A DNA stretch of 64,000 bases, taken from contig CM040101.1 in the NCBI GenBank assembly GCA_022496805.1, forward strand, positions 2,234,501-2,298,500, in the 5' to 3' direction. This document shows, one piece after another, positions 10,353 through 22,700 of this stretch. A program made the translations under genes and the position numbers. The DNA is from Pohlia nutans (taxonomy: Eukaryota > Streptophyta > Bryopsida > Bryales > Mniaceae). Each line of letters starts with the position of its first letter. Positions within the stretch are counted from its first letter, which is position 1. The notes beneath the pieces were generated by a model. The model searched no databases, was not told the origin of the DNA, and was given only the letters and a program-made list of their open reading frames with translations.

Positions 10353-12829
10353 ATGGCGCTCACAACGTGTAAGAGTATGAAGGAGGTCTCGCGGGCTCAC
10401 AACACCATCGATTCCATGTTTGCCTCCAGATATGTCCAGTGCGAGCTTCCCAAGTAAGTACTAACTCTTAGATTTTGGATAACAGGGCAACATATTTGGA
10501 ATAGTCTGCGAAGAGATTGGAGAGTGATGCTGAACGCCCCCTCTTCGATCACAAACATTTGTACCTGGACTTGTTTCAATATTTTCCTTGTAGATAGAGA
10601 GATCCTTGTCCTGTTATGTGTGTTTAACGGTGTTGTCGGTATTGAAGGTTTGAAATGCCCCAGCACGAAACGCCCAAAGATGCGGCTTACCAGATCATCA
10701 GCGACGAGCTCATGTTGGACGGCAACCCACGCTTGAATCTGGCTTCGTTCGTGACAACCTGGATGGAGCCCGAGTGTGACAAACTAATCATGGCCGCTCT
10801 CAACAAGAACTACATTGACATGGACGAGTATCCCATCACCACTGAGCTTCAGGTAACTTGCGCCTCTTCAAATCCAATGGGACCAATGCATCAATCCAAG
10901 TACATTTTGCATTGGCTTCATAGAGTGATTGAAACCTAGGATTCCTTACCTGCTTGATCTGATGCCGAGTCTCGCTAATTCCGCAGGACCGATGCGTGAA
11001 CATGGTGGCCCGTTTGTTCAATGCACCAATTGAGGAAGGTGAGCAAGCTATCGGGGCTGGTACAGTTGGCTCTTCTGAGGCCATCATGCTTGCTGGTCTT
11101 GCATTCAAGAGAAAATGGCAGAACGAACGCAAAGCCGCTGGTCTTCCTTGGGATAAGCCCAACATGGTCACCGGCGCCAATGTTCAGGTGCACACGTTAT
11201 TCTCTCCCATAAAACAAACATGTCGATCTTCACACACCACTTGTTTCCAGGCACTAACAATCCTTACTCTTCCAATTCTGTAGGTTTGCTGGGAGAAATT
11301 CGCTCGATACTTCGAGGTGGAGCTCCGAGAAGTGAAGCTTAAAGAGGACTATTACATCATGGATCCAGCGAAAGCCGTGGAGCTTTGTGACGAGAACACG
11401 ATCTGCGTGTGCGCAATCCTCGGATCAACATACAACGGCGAGTTCGAAGATGTGCAGCTCCTGAACGATCTGCTTTCGGAGAAGAACGCCCAGAAAGGGT
11501 AAAATCCCAACCTCCCAAAAGCAGTCCTTCACGAACTGCTTGATTAACCCCTAAGCGTCTAAAACGCCGAATATGGCCATCTGCATCACACGGTGGCATT
11601 TTACCTCGGTTTTCTGATTGCAATCAACGTCATTTTAAAGCTCTTGTTCTATACTGCAAGATCAACAGTGTCATTTTCACACAAACAGATGCTTTCCAGC
11701 AGGAGGTCCAATTCTCAGTAAATACAGTAGACACTTCGTAATATACGACCTCTTTAGTTAACTAACAATGTGGCCAAGCAGGTGGCACATTCCCATTCAC
11801 GTTGACGCTGCAAGTGGAGGCTTCATCGCGCCGTTCATCTACCCCGACATTGTATGGGACTTTCGGCTGCCGCTCGTTAAGAGCATCAATGTTTCCGGGC
11901 ACAAATATGGGCTGGTATACGCGGGTATCGGATGGGTGGTGTGGCGCAACAAGGAGGATTTGCCAGAGGAGCTTGTGTTCCACGTGAACTACCTGGGCGC
12001 AGATCAGCCAACGTTCACCCTCAATTTCTCGAAGGGCGCTTCACAAGTGATCGCGCAGTACTACCAGCTGATCCGTCTAGGGTTTCAGGGGTACAAGAGC
12101 ATCATGAGCAACTGCGCGGAGAATGCGAAAATCCTCACGAAGGCGATCGAGAGCATCGGCCGGTTCAAAATCCTGTCGAAGGAGATCGGCGTGCCCGTGG
12201 TGGCATTCTCGCTCCTGGACAGCCGCGATCACGACGAATTCGAAATCAGTGACGGGCTGCGCAGGTATGGTATCACCATTATCTTCCCTTATCAGTAGCA
12301 TGTGTAGCCAAGATCTCTATAGAGAGGAATGTATTTGTAGTGAAAAACTGTAAATCGCCAAAACAAATGCTTTCCGTTTTTCAAGTATCAAGTTTAAATC
12401 CCTAATGGGACTGACTCCCTTCAAAAAAATGAAAAAAAAATCCGCAGGTATGGTTGGACGGTGCCCGCGTACACCATGGCGCCCGACGCGCAGCACGTGA
12501 CCCTTCTGCGAGTCGTGGTGCGGGAAGATTTCTCTCGTTCTCTTGCGGATCGGCTCGTGACGGACATTAAGCGCGTTTTGGATTACCTGGATGCGCGCCC
12601 GAGCAAGCTCATTCAAGCCGTGACGGAGGCCGTGCAGCTGGAGAGCAAGGAAACCCTAAAACCTCTCGCCAGCACCGTGAGCGGCGTGCAAGCCACGGCC
12701 GCGTTCCAGGACGAGGTCGTGCACCCGCAACGGAAGAAGAAGCACCACGGCGGGCACCACCATAGCCATAGCCGCGGCCACACCGTCAACAAGAAGCACG
12801 CGCTGCACAAGTCCAATGGCGTCTGCTGA
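10353..12829 (+). CDS. GAD: Glutamate decarboxylase, six exons
   Basis: This encodes the cytosolic PLP enzyme that turns L-glutamate into GABA and CO2. Coding exons are 10353-10453, 10648-10852, 10987-11187, 11284-11498, 11782-12264 and 12448-12829. All junctions are GT-AG and the phases agree, giving 528 residues. The start [20 protein letters not shown] and blocks such as [20 protein letters not shown] are typical of plant GADs. HVDAASGGF and the PLP-lysine motif NVSGHKYG (Lys about residue 282) are intact. The C-terminus ends in KSNGVC as in plant GADs. The preceding region, where most plant GADs carry a calmodulin-binding helix with a Trp, instead has a basic, His-rich tail ([17 protein letters not shown]) with no Trp. 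The start codon was chosen because it opens the first exon in frame with the conserved N-terminus. Intron 4 contains a small TTAACCCCTAAGCGTC motif at about 11544 that resembles the ends of the TTAA elements. Confidence 0.97.
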
Positions 12830-12952
12830 GCTGAAAACAAACCCTAATTACTACGCAGGCTGGTTTAGTACTGTACATACCGAACATAGTACAAACAGGG
12901 CCTACTGTTGTTTTTTCCAGCCTTGCCCGTATGATCTCTTTTCCCTACTTAT

Positions 12953-12958
12953 AATAAA
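12953..12958 (+). terminator. Possible polyadenylation signal of GAD
   Basis: AATAAA lies about 125 bases past the GAD stop codon, in a T-rich region. Position and motif are the only support. Confidence 0.4.
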
Positions 12959-13083
12959 GCTCTGCTTACATTTGGCAATTTTTCCAACTTGTTATCAACT
13001 TCCAATCTCTTGTTCAATACTTCCAAAGTTTCAATGTTTGCATTGAGTTTGTAGTGGTTCTGCAAGGTAGAGAAACCTTCAAT

Positions 13084-13257
13084 CACCACGACACCTAAAA
13101 CCACCAACTTCTACACCCCTCTTTCATTTCAGGAAGGAAATGTAGGCTTTCATTACACGACTTATGTATCAATTGCTCAAAAGTTAAGTCATGTACCGAC
13201 AACGTACATTTCCTCCCTAAAATGAAGGGTGTAGAAGTTGGTTTTAGGTGCGTGGTG
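13084..13257. mobile_element. Foldback MITE with CCTAAAACCA core, 3' of GAD
   Basis: The left arm (CACCACGACACCTAAAACCA, then ACTTCTACACCC and GGAAATGTA) is repeated inverted on the right with few changes. The whole 174 bases can fold. It shares its core with the element at 6612-6992. Confidence 0.75.
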
Positions 13258-13570
13258 GTTTTAGGACTTTCATAACTTTGAAGTTTATCCCAACAAAGAA
13301 AATTAAAAACATGAAGCTTGAAAATAATCTATACATTCAAATTTACAAAAGCAGTTTTAGAACGATGTACAGATTTCATTCACGTTTTCTCATCCGTCAT
13401 GCACTTTTTGCAATGAATTTTTTACTAAAGATTTTATTGGAAGTTAGCTTCATGCATGTGAGAACTAATTAGAAAGGGGATGATTATGCGTCATTTCATG
13501 TTGCAGTGATTCTCCAAAAATCTGTAAGGTCTTAGTTCAAAAGTGCTCTTCAAAAAGTTAACTGATAAAA

Positions 13571-13889
13571 TTAACCCCTAAACGTACCGATCCTTTGAAC
13601 ACAAGTAGATGCTAGCCTCAAAAATAGATATTAGCATGGCTCAAATGTATATGAGAGGACCATTACAAGTATAAAATCTACCCAACAAATTTGCCATACT
13701 TGCATTTGGAGGCCTCTCCAATATTATCAACATCTCTCCATCACAAGAGATTTACTTTAATTGGTAGGAAATTTAATAAGTTTGCAATGGTGACTTCGAT
13801 GAAAGCCATCCGAGATTGTAGGAGAAAGTTACAAGGCTTTGAATCTATTTGTGATTAAATTTCTAGACATTGGGACGTTTAGGGGTTAA
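13571..13889. mobile_element. Short TTAA element, 319 bp including both TTAA sites
   Basis: It begins TTAACCCCTAAACGTACC and ends GGGACGTTTAGGGGTTAA. No coding capacity. A related segment is present near 58370-58535. Confidence 0.8.
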
Positions 13890-14420
13890 CCCCTAGATGA
13901 GGGCTACGACCATTTTCTGGTCGCAGCCCAAACAGTAATGACTGCCCATGGTCAGGAAATGACAATTTTCAAGATTTGATTTTTTGTCGAAATTGAGGGT
14001 AGAGATCATATTCTAGTGCTGTTGATGCATTTCATTTGCAATATTGAGGTTCACTCAGGAATTTTTCAATGACAAAGACCTCAATATTTTCCTAGTGTTA
14101 TAAGACTTACTATTTCGGGAAAGTAACGATGTTCTCTCCTTTGAAAATTTTTCCTTTTAAAATTTAGAATAGAAAATCTAGTTTTAACCAATCATACCAA
14201 ATTTCAAATTCTAAAAATAAAAATTATAATTTTGGCGAATGCTTGTAAATTCATTAAATGTGTAACTATAACTGTTTTTGAAAGTTTGACCGTACAGATA
14301 ATTACTAAACATCATGCTTCTCATTTTCTTTTTTGAACCAAACTTCATCATAGTTGCAAAAGTAACGTTTTATAACACATCTAGGTTTTGCCCTTACCCC
14401 CTCTGTCGTTTAGGGGTTAA
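13886..14420. mobile_element. Second TTAA element sharing a TTAA with its neighbour
   Basis: It starts TTAACCCCTAGATGAGGGC and ends CGTTTAGGGGTTAA at 14417-14420, immediately followed by the F1 host sequence GCAACTAAAAAATCTCC. It is non-coding. It contains the inverted motif CTACGACCATTTTCTGGTCG. Confidence 0.65.
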
Positions 14421-14646
14421 GCAACTAAAAAATCTCCAAAAATCACTACACGTGATGTATTACATTTTAAACCATCACAACAAATTTCATCCAATTGTCA
14501 ATATTTTATTTATAATTGAATTACAAAAGAATTTTGAATTTTGAGGTTCAAATTTTATACAAAATATTGGTGATTGCAATCATAGATTTAACCATATGGA
14601 TAGAATCTAAAATTCATAAATCTTACTTCAAGTTCAAAAATCCCTC

Positions 14647-15197
14647 TTAACCCTTTAATGTCCCCATTCAACATTATTTTCAAAGATTCGTTATAAAATG
14701 TTTGATGACAAAAAAGAATGAAGTTGATGTACAAAGCAAAGTTGTAAATGTCAATGTGAAGATCACATCTCTATGGTTGGATTCATCATATTTATTATTA
14801 TTATTATTTTTAAATTAGTTTTGCAAGTTTTTCTCTTGAAATTCAATTAAAAATCCCAAATTAACAAAATAAATTAGAAAATATTATAATGAAATTGGAA
14901 TAACATGCACTACGAGATGGTACGGTTTCTATTATTTGATTCTACTTATTTTGAAAAATCATGTTTAAGGTTTCACTTTTTGAATTAAGAATGAAACTTG
15001 ACATAAACCAATTGTGTTGTTTTTCCGAAAATCATAATATCTTTTTTTTGAAGATCCGTACTGTACAAATGATAGTCAACTAGCACAAGAACCAATGAAA
15101 ATTTGGATGGATGAAAACTGTCCTTGTATATAGTCAGGAGAATAGTTTGAATTTGTTCATCATCCTCTATGTGGACGCATGCGCGTCAAAGGGTTTA
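14647..15197. mobile_element. F2-type TTAA element
   Basis: It begins TTAACCCTTTAATGTCCCC and ends GTCAAAGGG followed by TTTA, a one-base change from TTAA. The body matches 37927-38460 over most of its length (for example ATTCTACTTATTTTGAAAA). It has no coding capacity. Confidence 0.8.
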
Positions 15198-15265
15198 TTG
15201 CATTTTATAATGCATCTTTGCAAAACTGCCCAATTTGGAGAGAGTTGTAGGCATTTAGAAGTTAA

Positions 15266-16972
15266 TGAATATAGAAGCAATTAATTTTAAAAAATCACAA
15301 AAATTACATTTTATATTTTAAAGATTCAAACTTTGGTGTTATTGATTAGAATTGTACTTTTCCACTGGAAAAGAAACCATTGATGTAGGTCTACTCAGCA
15401 TGCGTACACATGCGTAACATGTGTGTACACACATTTAAAATTCATAATATAGATTTCATCCATATAGGTATTGTTGCATTTGTTAAATAAACCTCTATTC
15501 TTCACTACATTACGATTGTACATGAAGGTTGAAAGCTCCTTCAACTTCTGAAATTTATTTTCCAAAATTTTTGAAATTTATTATTGCATGTGTTCCTTAA
15601 ATTGTACAAAGTGACTATGACCCCAAAATTCGTTTTTGGTGGTGGCCCGGGAAATGCGGGTCCCGGGAAATGTGGGCAAGACAGATTGCGGGGGGGGGGG
15701 GGGGGGGGGGTCCACGTAGGCTCCACATATGAAATTTGCAACGGAAAATCGGGATCCCGGAAAATGCGGGCACGGAAATCTCAAGGGGTCCACGTAGCCT
15801 GAGGGTCGACGTGTCTGAGGTTGAGTACCCTGTCTCAATCCATCACTTTCTCGACCCTCTGCATGTCTCTGGCTCGTCTCACTCGACCCTCTGCCTGTCT
15901 CTGGCTCTTCTGTCTATGGCGATGGCGAGTTTCGCGATGTAGGTTGTCGATGAGGTTCTCCGGAGTTTGGCGATGAGCGCAGAGGTGAGCGATCGAGATC
16001 GGTGAGCGGTGAGAGATCCGTGAGAGATCGGTGCTTTGGGGGATCACGAGCTTCAGGGCGGGGTGTTTCTCGTCGTCCTTCTCCTCGCTTTGTCTTTCCC
16101 TGTTTCTCCGTGACTTCGTGAGTTTGAGTTCAAAGTTGGAGATCGGCGGTGAGGTTTTCTGAGCGATCGTTTTTGTTCTCGGCGGTGGACTTCACTTCAG
16201 GTTTTTGAGCTATCGTTTCCCCTGTTTTTGAGCGATCGTTTTTGAGTGTTTCTGAATGTGTTTCTGAATCGTGACGGAAAGATCGACTTCGTTTTCATGT
16301 GTATGGAGATGCTTAGAATGGAATTTGTAAGTTGTCCTCTTCATGCTCTGCTCATTCGTCTTCTGTTCTGATTAGGGTTTGGTGGAGGGAAATGAGACTG
16401 CCTCTCGTGGTGGAAGGCATTGAAGGCATCTTTTCTAGGGTAAATACCGAGATAATATGGAGGAGCTCGTCACAGTTTGCGAGACTCAGCATCCGGTATA
16501 CTTCTGTTTCACTTAGTATTTTTGGCATGACGACCAAATGCAGGTCAGATTTGATCATTTAGGGTTTAGGTTTAGTTTTCTATAGTGCAGACTTGCCAAT
16601 CAACACCACATTGGAGGCTGTCTTAGGATGAACAACAATGAATATGAGGTTTTACAGGATTATAGATTGATGCATCCAATTTGTGGAAACGCAGGTGATA
16701 TAAAATTTGGATTATATTGTTGATGTGGAACTATCGTGGACAAAGCAAAGAAAGCCAAAGAAGAAGCAGCTACAAGGGCTCCTATTGCTTTGAATTTTTG
16801 AATTTTTTGAATTTTTTTTCCAATTTTGCCTTAATTTGTGTTTTTGCCATGTGGTACTCCCACAAGGGGGTCCATGTGGCACAAAATAAAATAAAATAAT
16901 TCAAATGTGAATTTTTCTCTAATTTTTTCTCCAATTTTTTCCACCTGAGGACACATCGTGACACTATGAGGC
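15266..16972. other. No gene recognised; includes a 21-base G run and GC-rich segment
   Basis: An uninterrupted run of 21 G lies at 15690-15710, next to imperfect copies of CCCGGGAAATGCGGG. From 15850 to 15905 there are two copies of a roughly 31-bp unit (CTCGACCCTCTGC...TCTCTGGCTC). From about 15940 to 16300 the sequence is rich in GAGATCGGTGAG-like motifs, which looks like plant 5' leader DNA, but I found no convincing exon after it. Confidence 0.4.
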
Positions 16973-17536
16973 CCCACTACGGTAATAGGGCCTCATAGTG
17001 ACTACAACTACTTCAATTGCAACCTATGAATTACTTGTGATTGTCAATGAGGTCTCATGTGCTCAAATCTATCAAAACTCTTCAAATGCTATTCAAATCT
17101 ACCTTTTTCACATTTCATTTTAATTCATTTATCTTTTCAGATATGTATGTTTTTTAAAAAAAAAAAATTATGTCAATGGGTTTTAAATGGTGTATCCAAA
17201 AATGCTAATATGACAATTTAGATGACAAAATCATGCATTTGAATTTTTTTTGGACCCACTACGGTAATAGGGCCTCATAGTGACTACAACTACTTCAATT
17301 GCAACCTATGAATTACTTGTGATTGTCAATGAGGTCTCATGTGCTCAAATCTATCAAAACTCTTCAAATGCTATTCAAATCTACCTTTTTCACATTTCAT
17401 TTTAATTCATTTATCTTTTCAGATATGTATGTTTTTTTTTAAAAAAAAATTATGTCAATGGGTTTTAAATGGTGTATCCAAAAATGCTAATATGACAATT
17501 TAGATGACAAAATCATGCATTTGAATTTTTTTTGGA
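16973..17536. repeat. Near-identical tandem duplication, 282-bp unit
   Basis: The unit starting CCCACTACGGTAATAGGGCC at 16973 is repeated at 17255. The copies differ almost only in the length of a T/A run. Copy 1 is preceded by CACTATGAGGCCC, the inverse of GGGCCTCATAGTG inside it, so the left edge forms a short hairpin with 13-base arms. The high identity points to a recent event, or to an assembly artefact. Confidence 0.9.
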
Positions 17537-17812
17537 GTGATTTCCAAAATAGCTACAAAAGTGAGTATTTGAGGTGGTCAACTCCATAACATTCTTAAGT
17601 GGTAGGCTACTGCACCACCTACTGTTTGGTTGGCTTTTTGCTGATAGAGTAACTTTCTTTGGAACATGGAGTGAAAAATGACACTTGCCATTATATGAGA
17701 GAATTTAGTAGGAGTCAAGCAAGTATGACAAACTTAAGATGTGAAAACCAAGAGCATCCAAGAGCATCGGAGAAAAGCTTGGAAACTTTTGTAGGGGTAC
17801 AAAGTCTAGGGT

Positions 17813-18936
17813 TTAACCCCTAAACGTCCAACCGTTCAGAAAGTGGACGATGGACAAAATCTAACACAGATTTCTCATTCGTCATTGATTTTTTGCAATG
17901 AGAAATTTTTACTATATATTTTATGGGAAGTTAGCTTCATGCGTGTGTCATCCAATTAGAGAGGGGATGACATTAGAAAAATTATGAACCCAAGGAGTGC
18001 CCCTCATAATAAAACCTGGAGACCCCTTTAAATTGCTTCAATTGTACTTCAATTTTAATTGTCCAAGACAATTCCCCTATTTCCGCTCAGGATGCAAGCT
18101 CAAAATCATCATGGCTTAAAGCATGAAGCTCTACTACCATTGGCTAAGAGGCTACTTTCGTTCACCACCAGACTTTCGTTTGGTGGATGCAAGCTCAAAA
18201 TCATCATGGCTTGAAGCATGAAGCTCTACTACCATTGGCTGAGAGGTTCACCACCAGACTTTCGTTTGGTACTACTAGTTAGAAACCCGTGCATTGTGTA
18301 CCTGAGTTAGAAGAAATGTTCATTAATTCAAAATGAAGTACATGGTCTACATTCTCTCCTTTATTTTTTGACTGTGGTCAAGTTGTACATCTTGGAATTT
18401 AGCAACCTGGTAGCTATGTACATCACACAAGGTAGTGACGTTTCAAGTCAGATTACTGTACCACATCATAGGCCACTCTAGGCATCTTGATTTAGGCTTG
18501 CAATACCGAAATTCAGGGGCATTTCTTGGGTTCATAATTTTTCTAATGTTTGTGAAAATTTTGTGCCTCATTTTGCGTTGTAGAGATTCACCCAAAATTT
18601 GGAAAAATTTAGTGTAAAAGTGCTCTCAAGAAAGTCGAGTCATAAAATTAAGCAACCAAAAAATCTCCAAAAATCACTACACTACACGTACAAATTGTCA
18701 ATATCTTATTCGTAATCAAATTACAAAAGAATTTTCAATTTGAAGTTTCAAATTTTATACAAAAGTATTGGTGATAGCAATCATAGATCAAACTGTATGG
18801 ATAGAATCTAAAATTTATAATGTACAACTTTTATTCATACATTTTACATCTAAAAGTATCTCTCCGGATTGCATTTTACAATGCGTCTTTGCAAAACTGC
18901 CGAATTTGGAGAGGAGTGAGGACGTTTAGGGGTTAA
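17813..18936. mobile_element. F1-type TTAA element containing a nested MITE
   Basis: Both ends are clear: TTAACCCCTAAACGTCC on the left and GGACGTTTAGGGGTTAA on the right. The body contains the F1 hallmark segments, interrupted by the 17971-18548 MITE between GAGGGGATGA and TTTGTGAAAATTTT. Uninterrupted copies (for example near 34780) run directly from one into the other. It has no coding capacity. The TTAA duplication and CCC-type ends are those of piggyBac elements. Confidence 0.85.
17971..18548. mobile_element. MITE, copy 2 of the CATYAGAAAAA family
   Basis: This is an inverted copy of 5663-6168 with matching ends (CATTAGAAAAATTATGAACC ... TTTTTCTAATG). It is longer because an internal segment starting GGATGCAAGCTCAAAATC (18090) is repeated 95 bases later (18185). 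No target duplication of obvious length is seen at the host junction. Confidence 0.85.
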
Positions 18937-19728
18937 CAATGTTATGTTGAAATTCAATTACTTATAAGCCACAATTAGTTTTGAGTCAAAATATTTACCT
19001 TGTTTAATATGTCCGGTACAACGACTTTCACGATTACAACTTTGGATTTTATTCAAATATGACTTTTTGAGTGGGAACAATCATCAAATGTTGCGTGCAC
19101 CTAAAATCTTCCCTTGAAATGAACAGTTTGCATTCATTTCAAGGATCAATCTTGGGTCCACCTACCTTATGCCTATGAAAGAAGAAAATGTATTTGTTAT
19201 TCCTGCCGTGTGGAATAATTAGGCCTAGTGTTGCCTGCCTCTGTTGTAGTGTCGTAAAAGCATCCATGGCCCTCCGTAGCAGAGACGCACGGCAAAGGAG
19301 GCCACCGTGAAACAATTTTTCACACGAAGGGCTGTGCATGCGGTAATTGGAACCCATTCCTCAAATTCAGATAAACTGTAAAAATTGATTCCATTGTAAT
19401 TGTAGCTCAAAACAGACCTGGTTAGAAATAGTCAACTCTGCAAGAATCCTTAAAACCATCTAAGATTTGACCCAGGATCTACAAGTACAAAATTCCAATG
19501 ACGATCTACGCTTTAAGATGAACAAAAGTACCTATTTTCTCTCACTACAAAAATGACTCGGTTGAAGCAGCACTTTCTCCCCCAGAAGTTAGAACAGAAT
19601 TTGCTCTCTTCAACATATCAGCTAGCCTCAAGACTTCAAGGACGTTAAAACAATCCTAGATCTAACTAAGAATACCACTGGAGTGTAATTGTACAAGATA
19701 GGACACAGGAATCCAGATGACTGCCATG
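18937..19728. other. Intergenic, 3' side of eIF2B-beta; nothing recognised
   Basis: No repeated element or coding domain was recognised. The short antisense ORF at about 19139-19410 has no family signature. Confidence 0.4.
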
Positions 19729-22700
19729 TCATTGCAAAACGTAATCCTCTGGACTGTAGTATTCAGCAATAAGCCTGTAGACATACGATGGATTATGGCC
19801 GCCTCTGCAAAAATAACCAAAACAGCTTGTAGTTTCAGAAAAACGTCCTGAACAACAAGAAAAAATGCAACAACCAAGTCGAATGGAACAGAAAATCAAT
19901 CAATTGCACGCAGATTTAAGAAAAAGAACTTACGTATCTGTAATAAAAAGGCTCACAAGCTCTGGTGGAATGTAGTCAAAGGTTGGATTCACAACATAGG
20001 TGCTGTGGCCACCAGTACTGACATCAAGGCAGTCAGATAACTCCCCAAAATCCACAATTTCGGCTGGCGATTTCATGTCGTTGAGTAGCGTGTAAGGATT
20101 GTGAGGATATTGTGGACACAACTGCAGCACAAAAACAAATTCCATATGAAAATTTTTGAACATGAATATTTCCAGTGTTTGACTCAACAGATTCTACTAG
20201 AAACCTAAGTAGACCCCATCAGAATTCAGAATATTTTCAAGACCATATCCGTACAAGAATCTGAAACACACAACACAGTTACATTATTACAATTGACATA
20301 CCTTGTGAACACCAGCAAGAACAACAAACGGAACTGCATGCCTGCGAGCTGCCAGGGCAACCATGTGCATGCCAACTGGAGCCAGCACTCCTCCATTTGC
20401 CATGACAGCATGAGCTCCCACTATGACCTGATTGTGATTGTGAACAGGAAACAAAAAATCACAAGCAGGATTTTAGAAGATAACACCACACAGCAAGTAA
20501 ACAATTATAAATAATTTAATTATCAACCTCAAACCACTCATCTTAATTGACCGTGTACCAGGAATAAAAAGAAAATTAGGTCCTCGGTTCTGCAGTACAT
20601 GTCACATTCTTCTAAATGATACATCTTCAGGCGCACAAATAGCTCTATCGCTCATCAGGAAACAACATTACATCGTGTGTACCCCTGCCTTGTTATCGAC
20701 TCCAAAAAAGACCCAGCTACTAGAAATGGCCAATCTTCATTTCGTTGCCATCGTGTTTACAACATAGTGCATTAAAAATTGGCTCAATCATGACATTCTA
20801 TTTTCCGCCTCAATATAGGTGTACAATAGATTTCGAGGTGATGTGCATTCACAGAAACGTACCATGTTCACACGTGATATCATAGCAAAGACAGCTGAGT
20901 CTGTGATGACCGTTGTTTGCAGCCCTTTCTCTGCAAGTTCTTTTGCAAGAATATGTCCCTGATACCTGGTCATACAATCAAAGCAAAAAGGTATGAAATG
21001 AGAGAAGCCATATCTACCATGCGAATTCTCAAAATTCTTACTCGAACATCTAGAAGTGTATCAGACCATTCCAGTACTTGAAACACAATTGCATTTTTGT
21101 GGAAGCCAGAGAACAAGAGAATATATCATTAAAAGCGACTTACTTTGGAGCACCCTCCGCAATCACAACTTGGAAAGACCTCTTCTTTTTCGCCTCCAGA
21201 AGAAATTTGAGTAGTGATCGTGACCGCCCAAGCGTCAAAATCACCTCACTGTTCACAGTAGATGGGATAGCAGAAAAATCTCATGAGCAAAAGTCTTATC
21301 AGGCTAAATAGACAGAATAAGTAATCAACATTCAGAGTATGTATATCAAAGTCAGAGAAGACGACTGGGAAAACTTCTCGATTGAGGAAACTGCAGAAAT
21401 GATTTGCGCTGGCATACGACATGTATTACAAACAGTCCAAAAAGATATATTCTGACATACTTCTGATGAATGTGTTCAATTGCCTGCTCAGCCACCTGCG
21501 AGTGGTAATTTTCTATGTCTTGAAGCAACTCAGTAATGCCTTCAATCACATTGTGCTTCAACTTCCAGCTTACAGAATTCCTGTCTCCAGCTGTGCAACC
21601 CAACACAAAACAGCGTAAACTTCTCCGTCCAAGATCACCATAGGTTGAAAATATTACAGTAATGACCGATATATCTTCTGAGAAAATTTAAGGACGTCCA
21701 AGACATGATCAAAATGTTCGAAATTTTCATGATGAATTGTGATTGAATCTTCTTAAAATGCAGTAGCTGCCCCAAACGGCCTAAGCTATGAAAATCCATC
21801 TCAGACATTTTCCCTTTGAATAGTCGACAATTAATTCAAATCACATTAACAACAGGATACTTGAAGAAACCATTGTCAATACCGCAAGCTCAGGATTTGA
21901 CTACAACTTTGTAATTTCATTGCATAGATTGCAAATCAGACTGTTTGCAACAATCTCATCATAGCTGCGGTGACAAGTTCTGTGAGGGACACAAAAGAGA
22001 AAGAAGAAACACACAAGCTAACGATATCTCAGAAGGGCATCCAGGAACAGGGATTTGATGTCACGTGCCAATTAGTTAGTATATACACAGGAAGGGTTCA
22101 ACACTTACATCGACTTCTTACTTCCGAGTCTGCAACAGACGCTGCTGGAGCTTCAGGCGCTATGACTGGTTCAGGTATTGACTCTAGCAGATTATGTAAC
22201 GAGGGTGCTCGCAAGGCACTTCGGTTAGCAGCAGCAACAGCTGAGGCAGAGTAACTAGATTTAGTATCACTTTCGTCGTCGTCACTTTCGACGCTTACTC
22301 CTGGAACCGCAGGTGATGTCAACGACACATCCTCCTCCCTGATAATGTGAAGAACTCTCCTCACAATATTTCCAACTGCTAACTCTGCGACCATTAAATG
22401 AACAAAAACTCAAAGTAAGCAAAACAAGTTCTTCAATAATTCAGGAATTTCATATACCAAATCGTAATCATACAACCCTAGCAACGTCATTTCCAAGACC
22501 CCTCTACCTTTCAGCACAAAACATGGATAGTGAACTAACCAATAGGGTTCGCTGCAATCATTCGAAGCCCTGTCGTTTTCACAGCATCTATAAGAACAGC
22601 TGCTTGGCCAACATTTGGCAAACGTTGATTTGAAATCACTAGACGAAGGAGCTCAGCGGTCTGTTTCGCGGTGTTCAGAGAGCCTTCCACCTGCCTGAAC

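Larger units (their letters stand above)
13303..15265. mobile_element. F1-type TTAA element carrying three nested TTAA insertions
   Basis: The host is a copy of the F1 family, whose subterminal motifs are TTTTCTCATCCGTCATGCAC and GCAAAACTGCCCAATTTGG. Compared with other F1 copies (near 18650 and 45400), it is interrupted at ATAAAA-TTAA-GCAAC by two adjacent elements (13571-13889 and 13886-14420). It is interrupted again at TTAA 14647 by an F2 element ending at 15197. The outer ends are approximate; the right end looks like a decayed GACGTTTAGGGGTTAA at about 15250-15265. Confidence 0.65.

Noticed and set aside
13876..18936. TTTAGGGGTTAA motifs as interstitial telomere repeats
   Set aside because: They occur singly at element ends next to ACGTCC and TTAA duplications, not as TTTAGGG arrays.
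19139..19410. Minus-strand frames downstream of eIF2B-beta
   Set aside because: The eIF2B-beta model already ends at a proper stop (19729), and these frames have no family signature.
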